Source of the DNA: JAGBWK01 sp964462445
GTDB lineage: Bacteria; Bacteroidota; Bacteroidia; Bacteroidales; Muribaculaceae
Length of the DNA: 18,991 bases
Direction of reading: 5' to 3'
Assembly (NCBI GenBank): GCA_964462445.1
Contig: CAYWXG010000051.1
Span: forward strand, 1-18,991
The notes below the pieces were generated by a model. That model was not told the DNA's origin. It saw only the letters and a list, made by a program, of their open reading frames with translations, and did no database searches. Both the position numbers and the translations under genes were made by a program. Shown here one piece after another: positions 7,245 to 15,221 of this stretch (its first letter is position 1; every line of letters starts with the position of its first letter).

Positions 7245-8021
7245 TTAATACCCTTGCTTCCTGAATTTCTCATACAATGAAGCCATACGAGTGTCATATT
7301 TATATTTTTTGTATCCGGGTCCATTATATCGCAAGGAGAATCCCGCCCAGTCCTTTTTCAATATAAATCTCACGAGATTGCGTGCTTTCAAAAACTTAGC
7401 AAATAAGTCCAATTGAGCTCGCTCCGATTTATTTATTAATTCGTAAAATTCTTCTACACTTTTGCAACCACATAATTTCCAATTAAATCCGCCAAGCTGA
7501 AACATACCCCAAAAGCAGCTTTCAAGAGCCGAAGCTCGGTCAATCTCGATTGCTGCATCAAGACGAGCATACTGCGCTGCTTGCTGCGAACCATATTTCT
7601 TTATATTCGGACGTTGAAATATTATAGGGTGGCTTTTGCGAGCCTCTGCAAGATTAACTCCATGTTTAGGGGCATACGCTCGATAAATCGCCACATCAAA
7701 GTTAATTATCGCCTTCCCTTTTTTCCAAAAACCTCGATGCTTTTTACCGGTTTCGATATCGACTACAGCTTTGATAGCCGCCACTTCAATACCAAGTTCG
7801 GCTGCCACTTCGCGATAGTCTTGATCCGTCAGTCTACTATATTGATCGTCGTCGTCACAAGAGCTAATCTGTGGCAATTCATACCACCGAGCGAAATAAG
7901 CAGAGTCGAGTTTCAACTCATGCTGCGTAGGTATATATTCAAAAAAAGATTCCTCCTCCGATTGTGACTTCGCCACAACCGGAGCAAGAATCAATATAAT
8001 TATAATTAATTTTTTTTTCAC
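7245..8021 (-). CDS. N-acetylmuramidase domain protein (PF11860-like)
   Basis: 258 residues. A signal peptide (MKKKLIIIILILAPVVAKSQ) exports it to the periplasm or envelope. From about residue 66 the sequence follows the phage-type N-acetylmuramidase family: LGIEVAAIKAVVDIETG with Glu90 as the likely catalytic acid, then FDVAIYRAYAPKHG, SALESCFWGMFQLGGFNWKL, and a C-terminal segment with WAGFSLRYNGPGYKKYKYD. The expected reaction is cleavage of the MurNAc-GlcNAc bond in peptidoglycan. Annotation is from motif memory, so the exact family is slightly uncertain. The start is a GTG whose bases overlap the stop of pepD as GTGA, which suggests coupling. It could be a cell-wall remodelling enzyme or a domesticated phage lysin. 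Confidence 0.85.
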   Translation of the reverse strand: MKKKLIIIILILAPVVAKSQSEEESFFEYIPTQHELKLDSAYFARWYELPQISSCDDDDQYSRLTDQDYREVAAELGIEVAAIKAVVDIETGKKHRGFWKKGKAIINFDVAIYRAYAPKHGVNLAEARKSHPIIFQRPNIKKYGSQQAAQYARLDAAIEIDRASALESCFWGMFQLGGFNWKLCGCKSVEEFYELINKSERAQLDLFAKFLKARNLVRFILKKDWAGFSLRYNGPGYKKYKYDTRMASLYEKFRKQGY

Positions 8022-9475
8022 CCTATTTTGGCTACTTCTTCAAGAATACGACGAAGTTGGAGCCAGAAACGTTCTACTGCCGGGATATGCATTTTTTCTG
8101 ACGGTGAGTGAACACCATGCAATGTCGGGCCGAACGACACCATATCGAGGTCAGGGTATACCGATTTGAAAAGTCCACATTCCAAACCGGCATGTATAGC
8201 TTTGATGGCCGGTTTTACCCCAAACAAATCGTAATATGCATCATAGGCTATCTTCATGATGGGCGACTTCATGTCGGGCTGCCATCCGGGATATCCATCA
8301 CCGTGGGTCACTTTAGCTCCGGCAAGTGCAAATACCACTTCTACTTGATAGGCGATATCCCACTTACGCGATTCCACCGAACTGCGTTGAGAGGTTGTGA
8401 TGAGGATTTCGTTGCCCGGTTTCATTTTCACCGCCGCAAGATTGGTAGATGTTTCCACCAATCCTTCGAGGTCGCGACTCATAGATATAACTCCATGAGG
8501 TGCTGAGTATAGCGCATTAATGAGATTTTTTGCTGTTGCACCGTCTATACAATTTGAGGGTGAAGCTACGCTTTCCATGTCGATGGACAATGTTGGCTCT
8601 ACTCCTTGATATTCATTGGCAATATCGGCAACATAATGATTAAGAGCGATACGCACATCTTCTTTCTTTGATGACGGAACGCCAATTACGGCATACGCTG
8701 CACGAGCAATTGCATTTCGCAGATTTCCTCCGTCAAATTCTGCAACTGCTACATCATATTTCTTCATGAGTTGCCAGATAAAGCGCGCTACAAGCTTATT
8801 CGCATTGGCACGACCAAGATGAATATCGCAACCTGAGTGACCTCCAAGACCATTCTTTACTTCAATTTTGAAATATTGATAGTCGGTAGGCGCTTCTACT
8901 GATTCATATTTAAACACCGCTGTTGTGTCAACTCCTCCGGCACATCCGATGAACACTTCAGCATCATCTTCAGAGTCGAGATTGAGCAATATCTTGCCAT
9001 GAATCATATCTTTACCAAGATTGAACGCTCCGGTCATTCCCGTCTCTTCATCTACAGTAACAAGCACTTCTAACGGCCCGTGAACCAACGTATCATCAAT
9101 AAGAGCGGCAAGCGAGGCTGCAACACCGATACCATTATCTGCTCCGAGAGTGGTGCCGGCGGCCTTCACCCATTCGCCATCTACAATCGTAGTAATTGGA
9201 TTGTTTTCAAAATCGAAACCGGGATCATCACTTTCACACACCATATCCATGTGACCTTGCATGATGAGTATAGGCGCATTTTCGTGACCCGGTGTTGCCG
9301 GCTTATACATCACCACATTTCCTACCTCATCGGTTTTGGCTTCGATATTATGTTTCTTTGCAAAATCAAGAAGATATTGACGTATCTTACCTTCTTTTTT
9401 TGAAGGACGAGGAATTTTTGTCATTTCATCGAAAATCTCAAATACGATTTTCGGATTAAGGTCTTTTACTTCCAT
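8018..9475 (-). CDS. pepD: Aminoacyl-histidine dipeptidase (M20 family)
   Basis: 485 residues, the normal length for bacterial PepD. Metal ligands are visible in ILIMQGHMDMVCE (His75, with Asp77 beside it), TLGADNGIGVA (bridging Asp113), VTVDEETGMTGA (Glu143-Glu144, the general-base and ligand pair), LNLDSEDDAEVFIG and near the C-terminus IHAGLECGLF with PTLHGVHSPSE. The lid or dimerisation domain lies between about residues 200 and 390. The enzyme is a di-zinc cytosolic peptidase that hydrolyses Xaa-His and other dipeptides. It has no signal peptide. It leads a three-gene minus-strand unit whose next gene encodes a peptidoglycan hydrolase; a link to peptide salvage is inference. A possible -7 box lies at 9589-9596. 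Confidence 0.95.
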   Translation of the reverse strand: MEVKDLNPKIVFEIFDEMTKIPRPSKKEGKIRQYLLDFAKKHNIEAKTDEVGNVVMYKPATPGHENAPILIMQGHMDMVCESDDPGFDFENNPITTIVDGEWVKAAGTTLGADNGIGVAASLAALIDDTLVHGPLEVLVTVDEETGMTGAFNLGKDMIHGKILLNLDSEDDAEVFIGCAGGVDTTAVFKYESVEAPTDYQYFKIEVKNGLGGHSGCDIHLGRANANKLVARFIWQLMKKYDVAVAEFDGGNLRNAIARAAYAVIGVPSSKKEDVRIALNHYVADIANEYQGVEPTLSIDMESVASPSNCIDGATAKNLINALYSAPHGVISMSRDLEGLVETSTNLAAVKMKPGNEILITTSQRSSVESRKWDIAYQVEVVFALAGAKVTHGDGYPGWQPDMKSPIMKIAYDAYYDLFGVKPAIKAIHAGLECGLFKSVYPDLDMVSFGPTLHGVHSPSEKMHIPAVERFWLQLRRILEEVAKIG

Positions 9476-9588
9476 TGTTATTAAAGTTTATATGGTATTT
9501 ATACCGTTAAGAATGTTAAGTTGTATTTATAAACAATTGCGAATAAAAAAAAGATGTTAAAATCTCGCTTTATCCGCTGACTAAGTTA

Positions 9589-9596
9589 CAAAAATA
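9589..9596 (-). promoter_or_regulatory. Possible -7 box for pepD operon
   Basis: TATTTTTG on the minus strand fits TAnnTTTG and lies about 114 bases upstream of the pepD ATG. The region is A-rich, so chance matches are likely. A CAAA at 9610-9613 could be a -33 element, but the spacing is short. Confidence 0.35.
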
Positions 9597-9631
9597 AAAT
9601 GATATTCTGCAAATAATTCTACTTTCTTTCA

Positions 9632-9639
9632 TATATTTG
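9632..9639 (+). promoter_or_regulatory. Bacteroidota -7 box for the small membrane protein/ompH-like unit
   Basis: TATATTTG followed by C matches TAnnTTTG. It lies 20 bases before the ATG at 9659, so the leader would be only about 12 nt long. No clear -33 box is present. Confidence 0.55.
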
Positions 9640-9658
9640 CACGTCGATTTGAATTAGA

Positions 9659-9841
9659 ATGGTCAAAACTTTAGTAATTTCAGTAGTTTTAATCACAATT
9701 GCATTCCTTGCTTTAGGAATAAAAGTATTGTTCACTAAAAATGGGAAATTCCCTTCCGGCCATGCTCACGACATTGAAAATCGTCGCCGCGATGCCAAGG
9801 CTAAGGTGGCGAAAATGAAAGAGAAAAATTTAAAACATTAA
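9659..9841 (+). CDS. 60-residue single-pass membrane protein
   Basis: One hydrophobic segment (residues ~4-25, LVISVVLITIAFLALGIKVL) is followed by a basic, Lys-rich tail with FTKNGKFPSGHAHDIENRRR. Small proteins with the same FTKNGKFP motif after one helix occur in Bacteroidales, to my recollection, but their function is unknown to me. A good -7 box lies just upstream and an OmpH-like lipoprotein gene begins 17 bases downstream, so the two are probably transcribed together up to the terminator at 10488. The tail after the helix carries many positive charges, which suggests that it faces the cytoplasm. Confidence 0.75.
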   Translation: MVKTLVISVVLITIAFLALGIKVLFTKNGKFPSGHAHDIENRRRDAKAKVAKMKEKNLKH

Positions 9842-9858
9842 CCTATAAAAAGATTAAC

Positions 9859-10452
9859 ATGAAGAAAACAGCACTTCTTGCTGCAGCATTCCTTACAGTA
9901 GCAGCAACTTTCACCGCTTGCAGCAGCAATGAGGGAAATAAACAAAACGCAGCAACTCCTGCTAACGACGCAGTCGAAGGTGTTACCAACATTCGATGGT
10001 ATGACCTCGATTCTGTATCTGCCAACTATAAACTCATTGAACTCCTCAACTCAGAAGCTGAGGCTACTATGACCTCTTATCAGAGTTTTGCTCGCCAAGA
10101 AAGCTCAAAAGTTGCAGCTGCTCAAAAGAAGATTGAGGACAAAGTTAAAAACAACGGGTACCTCACCGAAGAGAGCTACAATAACGACATGCGCGAATAT
10201 CAAGCACTCGCTACTAAAGCTCAAAATGCTATTGCGCAACGCGAGCAACAAATCGCCGAGCAAGCTGCTTTCCAACAGCAACAATTACAAGACTCTCTCA
10301 CCAACTTCCTCAACGATTATGCCAAAACTAAAGGGTTCGACGTTATCATCGTTAAAACTCCCGGCACTTACCTAAATCCGTCGCTCGAAATCACCGCCGA
10401 CGTCATTGAAGGTCTTAACGCTCGCTACCAAGCGCCCGCTGAAACTAAATAA
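9859..10452 (+). CDS. OmpH/Skp-like periplasmic lipoprotein
   Basis: 197 residues. The N-terminus MKKTALLAAAFLTVAATFTA is followed by Cys21, a lipobox-type cleavage site, and then a Ser/Asn-rich linker. Residues ~45-195 follow the OmpH family: a short beta segment (IRWYDLDSVSANYKLIELL), a long coiled-coil stretch rich in Ala, Gln, Lys and Glu (for example QNAIAQREQQIAEQAAFQQQ), then KTKGFDVIIVKTPGTYLNPS and a closing helix. Skp-type proteins are trimeric chaperones for outer-membrane proteins with coiled-coil tentacles; this one is predicted to be lipid-anchored, as other Bacteroidales members are. Partners are not shown by context. A strong hairpin follows the stop. Confidence 0.87.
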   Translation: MKKTALLAAAFLTVAATFTACSSNEGNKQNAATPANDAVEGVTNIRWYDLDSVSANYKLIELLNSEAEATMTSYQSFARQESSKVAAAQKKIEDKVKNNGYLTEESYNNDMREYQALATKAQNAIAQREQQIAEQAAFQQQQLQDSLTNFLNDYAKTKGFDVIIVKTPGTYLNPSLEITADVIEGLNARYQAPAETK

Positions 10453-10487
10453 TCGCTCGACATAGAAATTTTGAAAATAAAGACTAA

Positions 10488-10529
10488 CGCTGTCCGGTAA
10501 GTTTCTTCATCGAAATTTATCGGACAGTG
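10488..10529 (+). terminator. Hairpin terminator after the OmpH-like gene
   Basis: Arms 10488-10505 and 10512-10529 form an 18-bp stem in which three pairs are G-U, with a 6-nt loop (TTCATC). A short T run (10531-10534) follows. The reverse strand also has a T-rich flank, so it may act in both directions. Confidence 0.8.
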
Positions 10530-10603
10530 ATTTTAATAAAAAAAATATGGGGGTCGCCATGCAAATTCTACGCATGAATAGCCTAAGAACTTAAAATTCT
10601 AAC

Positions 10604-10611
10604 TAAATTTG
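10604..10611 (+). promoter_or_regulatory. Bacteroidota -7 box for metY
   Basis: TAAATTTG followed by C matches TAnnTTTG and lies 27 bases upstream of the metY ATG. No -33 box and no recognisable SAM riboswitch were seen between the preceding terminator and the gene. Confidence 0.55.
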
Positions 10612-10637
10612 CACCCGAAACTGAAACTTGTAATAAA

Positions 10638-11918
10638 ATGACACAAAAATTTAACCCGGAAACGTTGTGTGTTCAAGCCGGTTGGACACCTTCTAAAGGT
10701 GAACCTCGTGTTCTTCCCATTTACCAAAGTACAACATTCAAGTATGACACAAGTGAGCAAATGGCTCGCCTATTTGACTTAGAAGATTCCGGCTATTTCT
10801 ATACACGCCTACAAAACCCGACTAACGATGCCGTAGCAGCCAAAATTGCCGCGCTTGAGGGTGGTGTTGCTGCAATGCTCACCTCGAGCGGCCAAGCTGC
10901 CAACTTTTATGCGATATTTAATATTTGCCAAGCCGGCGACCACTTCATTAGCTCTTCAGCTATCTATGGGGGCACTTTCAACCTCTTTAGTGTTACATTA
11001 AAGAAATTGGGTATCGATGTCACTTTCATCAATCCCGATGCTTCGGAAGATGAAATCAACGCTGCCTTCCGTCCCAACACCAAAGCCCTTTTCGGAGAAA
11101 CCATTTCCAACCCATCATTGGAAGTACTTGACATAGAAAAATTTGCAAAAGTAGCTCATGCCAACGGTGTTCCCTTGATTGTTGATAACACATTCCCCAC
11201 TCCTATCAACTGTCGCCCTTTTGAATGGGGGGCTGACATTGTCGTTCATTCCACAACTAAATATATGGATGGGCATGCCACTTCTGTTGGTGGCGCTATT
11301 GTCGACAGCGGTAATTTTAATTGGGACGAACATGCCGACAAATTCCCCGGCTTATGTACCCCCGACGAATCTTATCACGGACTGACCTACACCAAAGCTT
11401 TTGGCAAATTGGCATTTATAACAAAAGCTACAGCTCAACTCATGCGCGATCTTGGGAGCATCCAATCTCCTCAAAATGCATTTTTACTAAACTTGGGCTT
11501 GGAAACCTTACACCTTCGCATGCCACGCCATTGCGAAAACGCACTTAAAGTAGCTAAATATTTGGAAAAGAATGAAAAAGTTGCGTGGGTAAATTATTGC
11601 AGCCTACCCGACAACAAATACTATGACTTAGCTCAAAAATATTTGCCCAACGGCTCTTGCGGAGTAATATCTTTCGGATTGAAAGGTGGACGCGATGAGT
11701 CTATTAAGTTCATGGATAGCCTTAAATTGGTAGCTATAGTTACCCACGTTGCCGATGCCCGCACTTGCGTACTACACCCGGCAAGCCACACTCACCGCCA
11801 ATTGACCGATGAGCAACTTATTGAAGCCGGTGTTCGCCCCGACTTGATTCGACTATCTGTGGGCATTGAGAATGCCGATGACATTATTGCCGACATAGAG
11901 CAAGCATTAAATGCTTAA
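10638..11918 (+). CDS. metY: O-acetylhomoserine sulfhydrylase (MetY-type)
   Basis: 426 residues, as expected for Cys/Met-metabolism PLP enzymes of the O-acetylhomoserine aminocarboxypropyltransferase type. The start (FNPETLCVQAGWTP) and PIYQSTTFKYDTSEQMARLF are typical of this subgroup. YTRLQNPTNDAVAAKIAALE contains the PLP-phosphate-binding Tyr and Arg, LTSSGQAANFYAI stacks on the cofactor, and Lys208 in VHSTTKYMDGH is the Schiff-base lysine. TCVLHPASHTHRQLTDEQL and LIRLSVGIENADDI close the family profile. It makes homocysteine from O-acetylhomoserine and sulfide, and can also act as a cysteine synthase. It is a single-gene unit with its own -7 box and terminator. Confidence 0.93.
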   Translation: MTQKFNPETLCVQAGWTPSKGEPRVLPIYQSTTFKYDTSEQMARLFDLEDSGYFYTRLQNPTNDAVAAKIAALEGGVAAMLTSSGQAANFYAIFNICQAGDHFISSSAIYGGTFNLFSVTLKKLGIDVTFINPDASEDEINAAFRPNTKALFGETISNPSLEVLDIEKFAKVAHANGVPLIVDNTFPTPINCRPFEWGADIVVHSTTKYMDGHATSVGGAIVDSGNFNWDEHADKFPGLCTPDESYHGLTYTKAFGKLAFITKATAQLMRDLGSIQSPQNAFLLNLGLETLHLRMPRHCENALKVAKYLEKNEKVAWVNYCSLPDNKYYDLAQKYLPNGSCGVISFGLKGGRDESIKFMDSLKLVAIVTHVADARTCVLHPASHTHRQLTDEQLIEAGVRPDLIRLSVGIENADDIIADIEQALNA

Positions 11919-11959
11919 TCCGGCAAGCGTCGTTCCATACAACTCAACAGCAATCCCAC

Positions 11960-12000
11960 AAAATAAATATAGCGTCATCTTAAGGCGCTATATTTATTTT
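11960..12000 (+). terminator. Hairpin terminator after metY
   Basis: Arms 11960-11974 and 11986-12000 are perfect inverted copies of 15 bases with an 11-nt loop and a run of Ts at the 3' side. The A-rich 5' side makes it suitable for both directions. Confidence 0.87.
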
Positions 12001-12157
12001 TTAAACTCCTTTATCTATCGATATGCAACTATTTCCCTCGAGAGCTTTTTATCTTTTGCTAATGGAACTCAACTGCGCAAAGAAAAAGTTATGAAAAATA
12101 GCAACGAAAATTTAGATAAACAATTAGTTAAATAGATAGGTATTTGCAATAATTTTG

Positions 12158-12165
12158 TAAATTTG
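12158..12165 (+). promoter_or_regulatory. Possible -7 box directly before the DUF4199 gene
   Basis: TAAATTTG followed by C matches TAnnTTTG but ends only 4 bases before the ATG at 12170, which would give an almost leaderless transcript. A TATTTGC at 12141-12147 is a weaker alternative with a longer leader. Confidence 0.4.
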
Positions 12166-12169
12166 CAAT

Positions 12170-12703
12170 ATGAAACGATACAAGGAGATAATGCGCAGAG
12201 CCGCAGAGGGTGGAGTCACTCTCGGCGTCATTTTTGTTTGCATTTTTCTACTTGAAGCCTCAATAAGCCCATTAATGCGACTAATGGCTCTCGGGTTGAT
12301 GATTTACGTACCAATTTTTGTATATCGAAAAATCCGTAATACCCATTTTGCAAGTTTTGGAGCAACACCCTTTTCCGGGCTTTGGTTTGAAGGCATTATG
12401 CTGTTTCTACATGGTGGCATCATCCTCTCTATTGGCGTTTTCATTTTCATAGAGTGGCTCGTACCCGATTTTTTACCTACGATGATAACCCAATTTACTG
12501 CCTACGTAGATAGTAATCCTCAATTTATGAATGCAGGTATCGATGCTGAACAAGTTACGACAGCATTTCGTGGTCTACGTTCTATTGATGTCGCAATTAC
12601 ACTACTTTGGCCGGTACTGCTATCCGGAAGCATTGCATCGTTAGTGATTGCCGCAATTGCTAAATCAAAACCGGTACCACCACCCTCTTTACCTAATTTT
12701 TAG
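12170..12703 (+). CDS. DUF4199-type inner-membrane protein
   Basis: 177 residues with about four hydrophobic helices: residues ~15-30, 33-51, 78-102 and 138-166. A Pro-rich tail (KSKPVPPPSLPNF) ends the protein. The arrangement and the GLWFEGIMLFLHGGIIL segment fit the DUF4199 family, which in Bacteroidales commonly sits directly before a DPM1-like glycosyltransferase, as here (22-base gap). Function is unknown; membrane partner or flippase-like helper of the glycosyltransferase is speculation. The start ATG is the only one before the first helix region apart from the Met at residue 8. Confidence 0.8.
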   Translation: MKRYKEIMRRAAEGGVTLGVIFVCIFLLEASISPLMRLMALGLMIYVPIFVYRKIRNTHFASFGATPFSGLWFEGIMLFLHGGIILSIGVFIFIEWLVPDFLPTMITQFTAYVDSNPQFMNAGIDAEQVTTAFRGLRSIDVAITLLWPVLLSGSIASLVIAAIAKSKPVPPPSLPNF

Positions 12704-12725
12704 AAAACCAAAAATCATAACAACT

Positions 12726-13700
12726 ATGGATATATCGGTAGTAGTTCCCCTTTTCAACGAAGCTGAGTCGCTTCCGGAGCTTGAAAGCTGGATACGTCGC
12801 GTCATGACGGAAAATAATTTTTCCTATGAAGTGATTTTTGTCGACGATGGGTCAACCGACCGCTCTTGGGAAGTCATTGAGAAATTATCTAAGGAGAATA
12901 GTGCCGTTAAAGGCGTTCGTTTCCGTCGCAATTATGGCAAATCTCCTGCCCTCAACACCGGATTTGCTCGTGCGAAAGGTAATGTAGTTATCACAATGGA
13001 TGCCGACTTGCAGGACTCTCCCGATGAAATACCCGAACTCTACCGCATGATTACGGAAGATAAGTACGACTTAGTATCGGGGTGGAAACAAAAACGCTAC
13101 GACCCATTGTCGAAAACCATTCCGACAAAATTGTTTAATGCCACAGCTCGCAAAGTCAGCGGTATTCGCAATCTCCACGATTTCAACTGTGGATTAAAAG
13201 CATATCGTCGCGATGTCATCAAGCGCATCGAAGTATATGGTGATATGCACCGCTATATCCCTATCCTTGCAAAAAATGCCGGCTACACTCGCATCGGGGA
13301 AAAGGTTGTGCAACATCAAGCCCGCAAATATGGCAAATCCAAATTCGGGCTCGACCGCTTTGTCAACGGCTACCTCGACTTGTTGACCCTCTGGTTCACC
13401 GGCAAGTTCGGACGTAAACCGATGCATTTCTTTGGGCTATTAGGTTCGCTAATGTTCTTTATCGGCATTATTGCAGTAATAGCCGTCGGTGCTATCAAAC
13501 TCTACAACATGAGTTCCGGCAACCCCTATTCATTAGTGACCGATTCCCCATATTTCTTCATCGCGTTGACTATGATGATTCTTGGCACCCAACTATTTCT
13601 CACCGGTTTTATCGGAGAATTGATTGTGAGAAATTCTCATAAACGCAACGAATATGAAATTGAAGAGGAATTACTCGGCAATGAAAATGACCCCAAATAA
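12726..13700 (+). CDS. Polyprenyl-phosphate glycosyltransferase, GT2 DPM1/GtrB-like
   Basis: 324 residues from the ATG at 12726. An in-frame ATG at 12648 would overlap the preceding gene and add a basic, unrelated stretch, so it is not used. The GT-A domain shows ISVVVPLFNEAESLPELESW, VIFVDDGSTDRSWEVIE, ITMDADLQDSPDEIP (metal-binding DxD) and DFNCGLKAYRRDVIK. Two C-terminal membrane helices (about residues 227-250 and 272-296) match GtrB/DPMS-like enzymes that transfer a sugar from a nucleotide donor to undecaprenyl phosphate at the cytoplasmic face. The sugar is not determined by the sequence. It overlaps the DUF6452 gene by 20 bases. Confidence 0.9.
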   Translation: MDISVVVPLFNEAESLPELESWIRRVMTENNFSYEVIFVDDGSTDRSWEVIEKLSKENSAVKGVRFRRNYGKSPALNTGFARAKGNVVITMDADLQDSPDEIPELYRMITEDKYDLVSGWKQKRYDPLSKTIPTKLFNATARKVSGIRNLHDFNCGLKAYRRDVIKRIEVYGDMHRYIPILAKNAGYTRIGEKVVQHQARKYGKSKFGLDRFVNGYLDLLTLWFTGKFGRKPMHFFGLLGSLMFFIGIIAVIAVGAIKLYNMSSGNPYSLVTDSPYFFIALTMMILGTQLFLTGFIGELIVRNSHKRNEYEIEEELLGNENDPK

Positions 13701-14220
13701 ACCGATGACACGTCGATATAATTTTTCAGCAATAATATTTGCATTGGCCATAATGACAATATGTTGGTCGTGCAGCAGCAACGGATGCAACGACAATCGT
13801 TCAAGCATTCCTTTGGCTGGATTTTATTCCTCCGACGGTAAAGAAATTTCGCTCAACATTCTTGAAATTGGGGGTATCGGTGCGCCCAACGATTCGTTGA
13901 TTTTAACTGCCGGCACAAATGCTTCTCAAGTATATTTGCCCCTTCGCTCCGAGTGGGATGTTGTTAAATATTATATCGCCTATCGCTCCGACGAACTCGA
14001 CTATCCACAACTCAACGACACTATCACCTTCCGATATAACTCTATCCCATATTTTGCATCGGAAGAATGTGGTGCTATGATGAGATACCACGTCACATCA
14101 ATTGACTACACCACCCACCTTCTTGACTCGGTGGCTATGGTGCCGACAGATTCTGTCATTACTAATGCCAATGTTGAGAATTTGCGCATATATTTCAAAA
14201 CATCGACTGCTGAAATTTAA
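13681..14220 (+). CDS. DUF6452 family putative lipoprotein
   Basis: 179 residues from the ATG at 13681; a longer frame from 13654 and shorter ones from 13687 or 13705 are also open. The choice is supported by a GAGGAA about 10 bases upstream. A hydrophobic leader (FSAIIFALAIMTICWS) is followed by Cys31, a plausible lipobox cysteine. The mature part has LAGFYSSDGKEISLN, EWDVVKYYIAYRSDELDYPQ and a C-terminal FKTSTAEI, with mainly beta-type alternation, fitting the DUF6452 family. The family is of unknown function and in Bacteroidales it typically precedes a DUF6048 gene, as it does here, with stop and start overlapping by one base (TAATG). Confidence 0.82.
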   Translation: MKMTPNKPMTRRYNFSAIIFALAIMTICWSCSSNGCNDNRSSIPLAGFYSSDGKEISLNILEIGGIGAPNDSLILTAGTNASQVYLPLRSEWDVVKYYIAYRSDELDYPQLNDTITFRYNSIPYFASEECGAMMRYHVTSIDYTTHLLDSVAMVPTDSVITNANVENLRIYFKTSTAEI

Positions 14221-15212
14221 TGAAACGTCTGCTTAGCATATTACTCGTAGCTCTTGCTTTAATTTGCGTCTTTTCTTCAAAGGCACAACGACGTGTCACT
14301 CCTATCGACACCCCGGCTACTGCCACTCAGCATATCAACGAAAATAAAGCAAACGGCGATAGCCTCGACCGCTCACGTTTGGTAGAGATGACCGACAGCC
14401 GAGGCAACAAAATACTTGTTGATACTGTCACCGGAAAAGAATTTATCGACTCGGCAGCTATCGAAAAAGCCAAGAACGTAAAAATGAAATATCCGTTGCT
14501 ACATTCGGCAACAATATCTCTCGACCTTTTCACTCCCGCCATGCGTGCATTTGGCACAAAATACGGTCTCGGCGAAGTTGCCGCCGAAATCAATTTGTAC
14601 AATCGTTATATCCCCGTGTTGGAGTTCGGATTGGGGCAAGCAGAAAATACCCCCGACGACAATAACTACACCTACAAGTCAGCGATTTCCCCATTCTTCC
14701 GTATCGGTATGAACTATAACTTCTTTTATGGTTCCAACCCCGACTATATGTTAATGATAGGTCTACGCTACGGCTTTTCACCTTTCAAATTTGAAGTCAC
14801 CGACATCAGCCAGCAAGGTGGTTATTGGGATGAACCAATGACCTACAACATACCATCGCAAAGTGTCACTGCCGGATATATCCAGCTACTACTCGCTCTG
14901 CGTGTGCGCATTTTCGATAATTTCTCCATGGGTTGGAGCGTCAGATACCAATCTATCATGCATGAAACTGCGACACCCCACGGCGAGGCTTGGTATATCC
15001 CCGGATTCGGTGCGCGAAATCGCTCGTTAAACGCCACTTTTGCCCTTTCTTATACTATTCCGTTGTCAAACGCCAACAAACCCTCCGCTGAAACTACCGA
15101 AACTATCAACTCGCTCGACAATACAATCACAACAGAACAAACAGAAACTGCAGTAGAAGAATCTGCCGAAGTCGACATCAATAACAACATTTCCGAATCA
15201 ACGCAACAATAA
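14220..15212 (+). CDS. DUF6048 family predicted outer-membrane barrel protein
   Basis: 330 residues. A signal peptide (MKRLLSILLVALALICVFSS, likely cut after KAQ) is followed by a polar region to about residue 90 and then alternating aromatic beta-strand pattern (for example SPFFRIGMNYNFFYGS, MLMIGLRYGFSPFKFEV, SMGWSVRYQSIMHE, ATFALSYTIPL), as in a small outer-membrane barrel of about 8 to 12 strands. The last ~45 residues are Glu/Thr/Asn-rich and disordered. The assignment to DUF6048 rests on this pattern and on the preceding DUF6452 gene. Function is unknown; a joint envelope role for the pair is likely. Its start overlaps the previous stop, so the two are coupled. Confidence 0.82.
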   Translation: MKRLLSILLVALALICVFSSKAQRRVTPIDTPATATQHINENKANGDSLDRSRLVEMTDSRGNKILVDTVTGKEFIDSAAIEKAKNVKMKYPLLHSATISLDLFTPAMRAFGTKYGLGEVAAEINLYNRYIPVLEFGLGQAENTPDDNNYTYKSAISPFFRIGMNYNFFYGSNPDYMLMIGLRYGFSPFKFEVTDISQQGGYWDEPMTYNIPSQSVTAGYIQLLLALRVRIFDNFSMGWSVRYQSIMHETATPHGEAWYIPGFGARNRSLNATFALSYTIPLSNANKPSAETTETINSLDNTITTEQTETAVEESAEVDINNNISESTQQ

Positions 15213-15221
15213 GCAATTTAA

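Noticed and set aside
10530..10637. Possible SAM riboswitch before metY
   Set aside because: No stems or conserved cores of a known SAM riboswitch could be found in the short leader.
11911..12135. 74-codon frame after metY
   Set aside because: It runs through the perfect metY terminator hairpin, has no domain, and overlaps the metY stop without ribosome-binding context.
12648..12725. Upstream ATG extension of the DPM1-like glycosyltransferase
   Set aside because: It overlaps the DUF4199 gene, adds no family sequence, and the ATG at 12726 directly precedes the conserved GT-A start.
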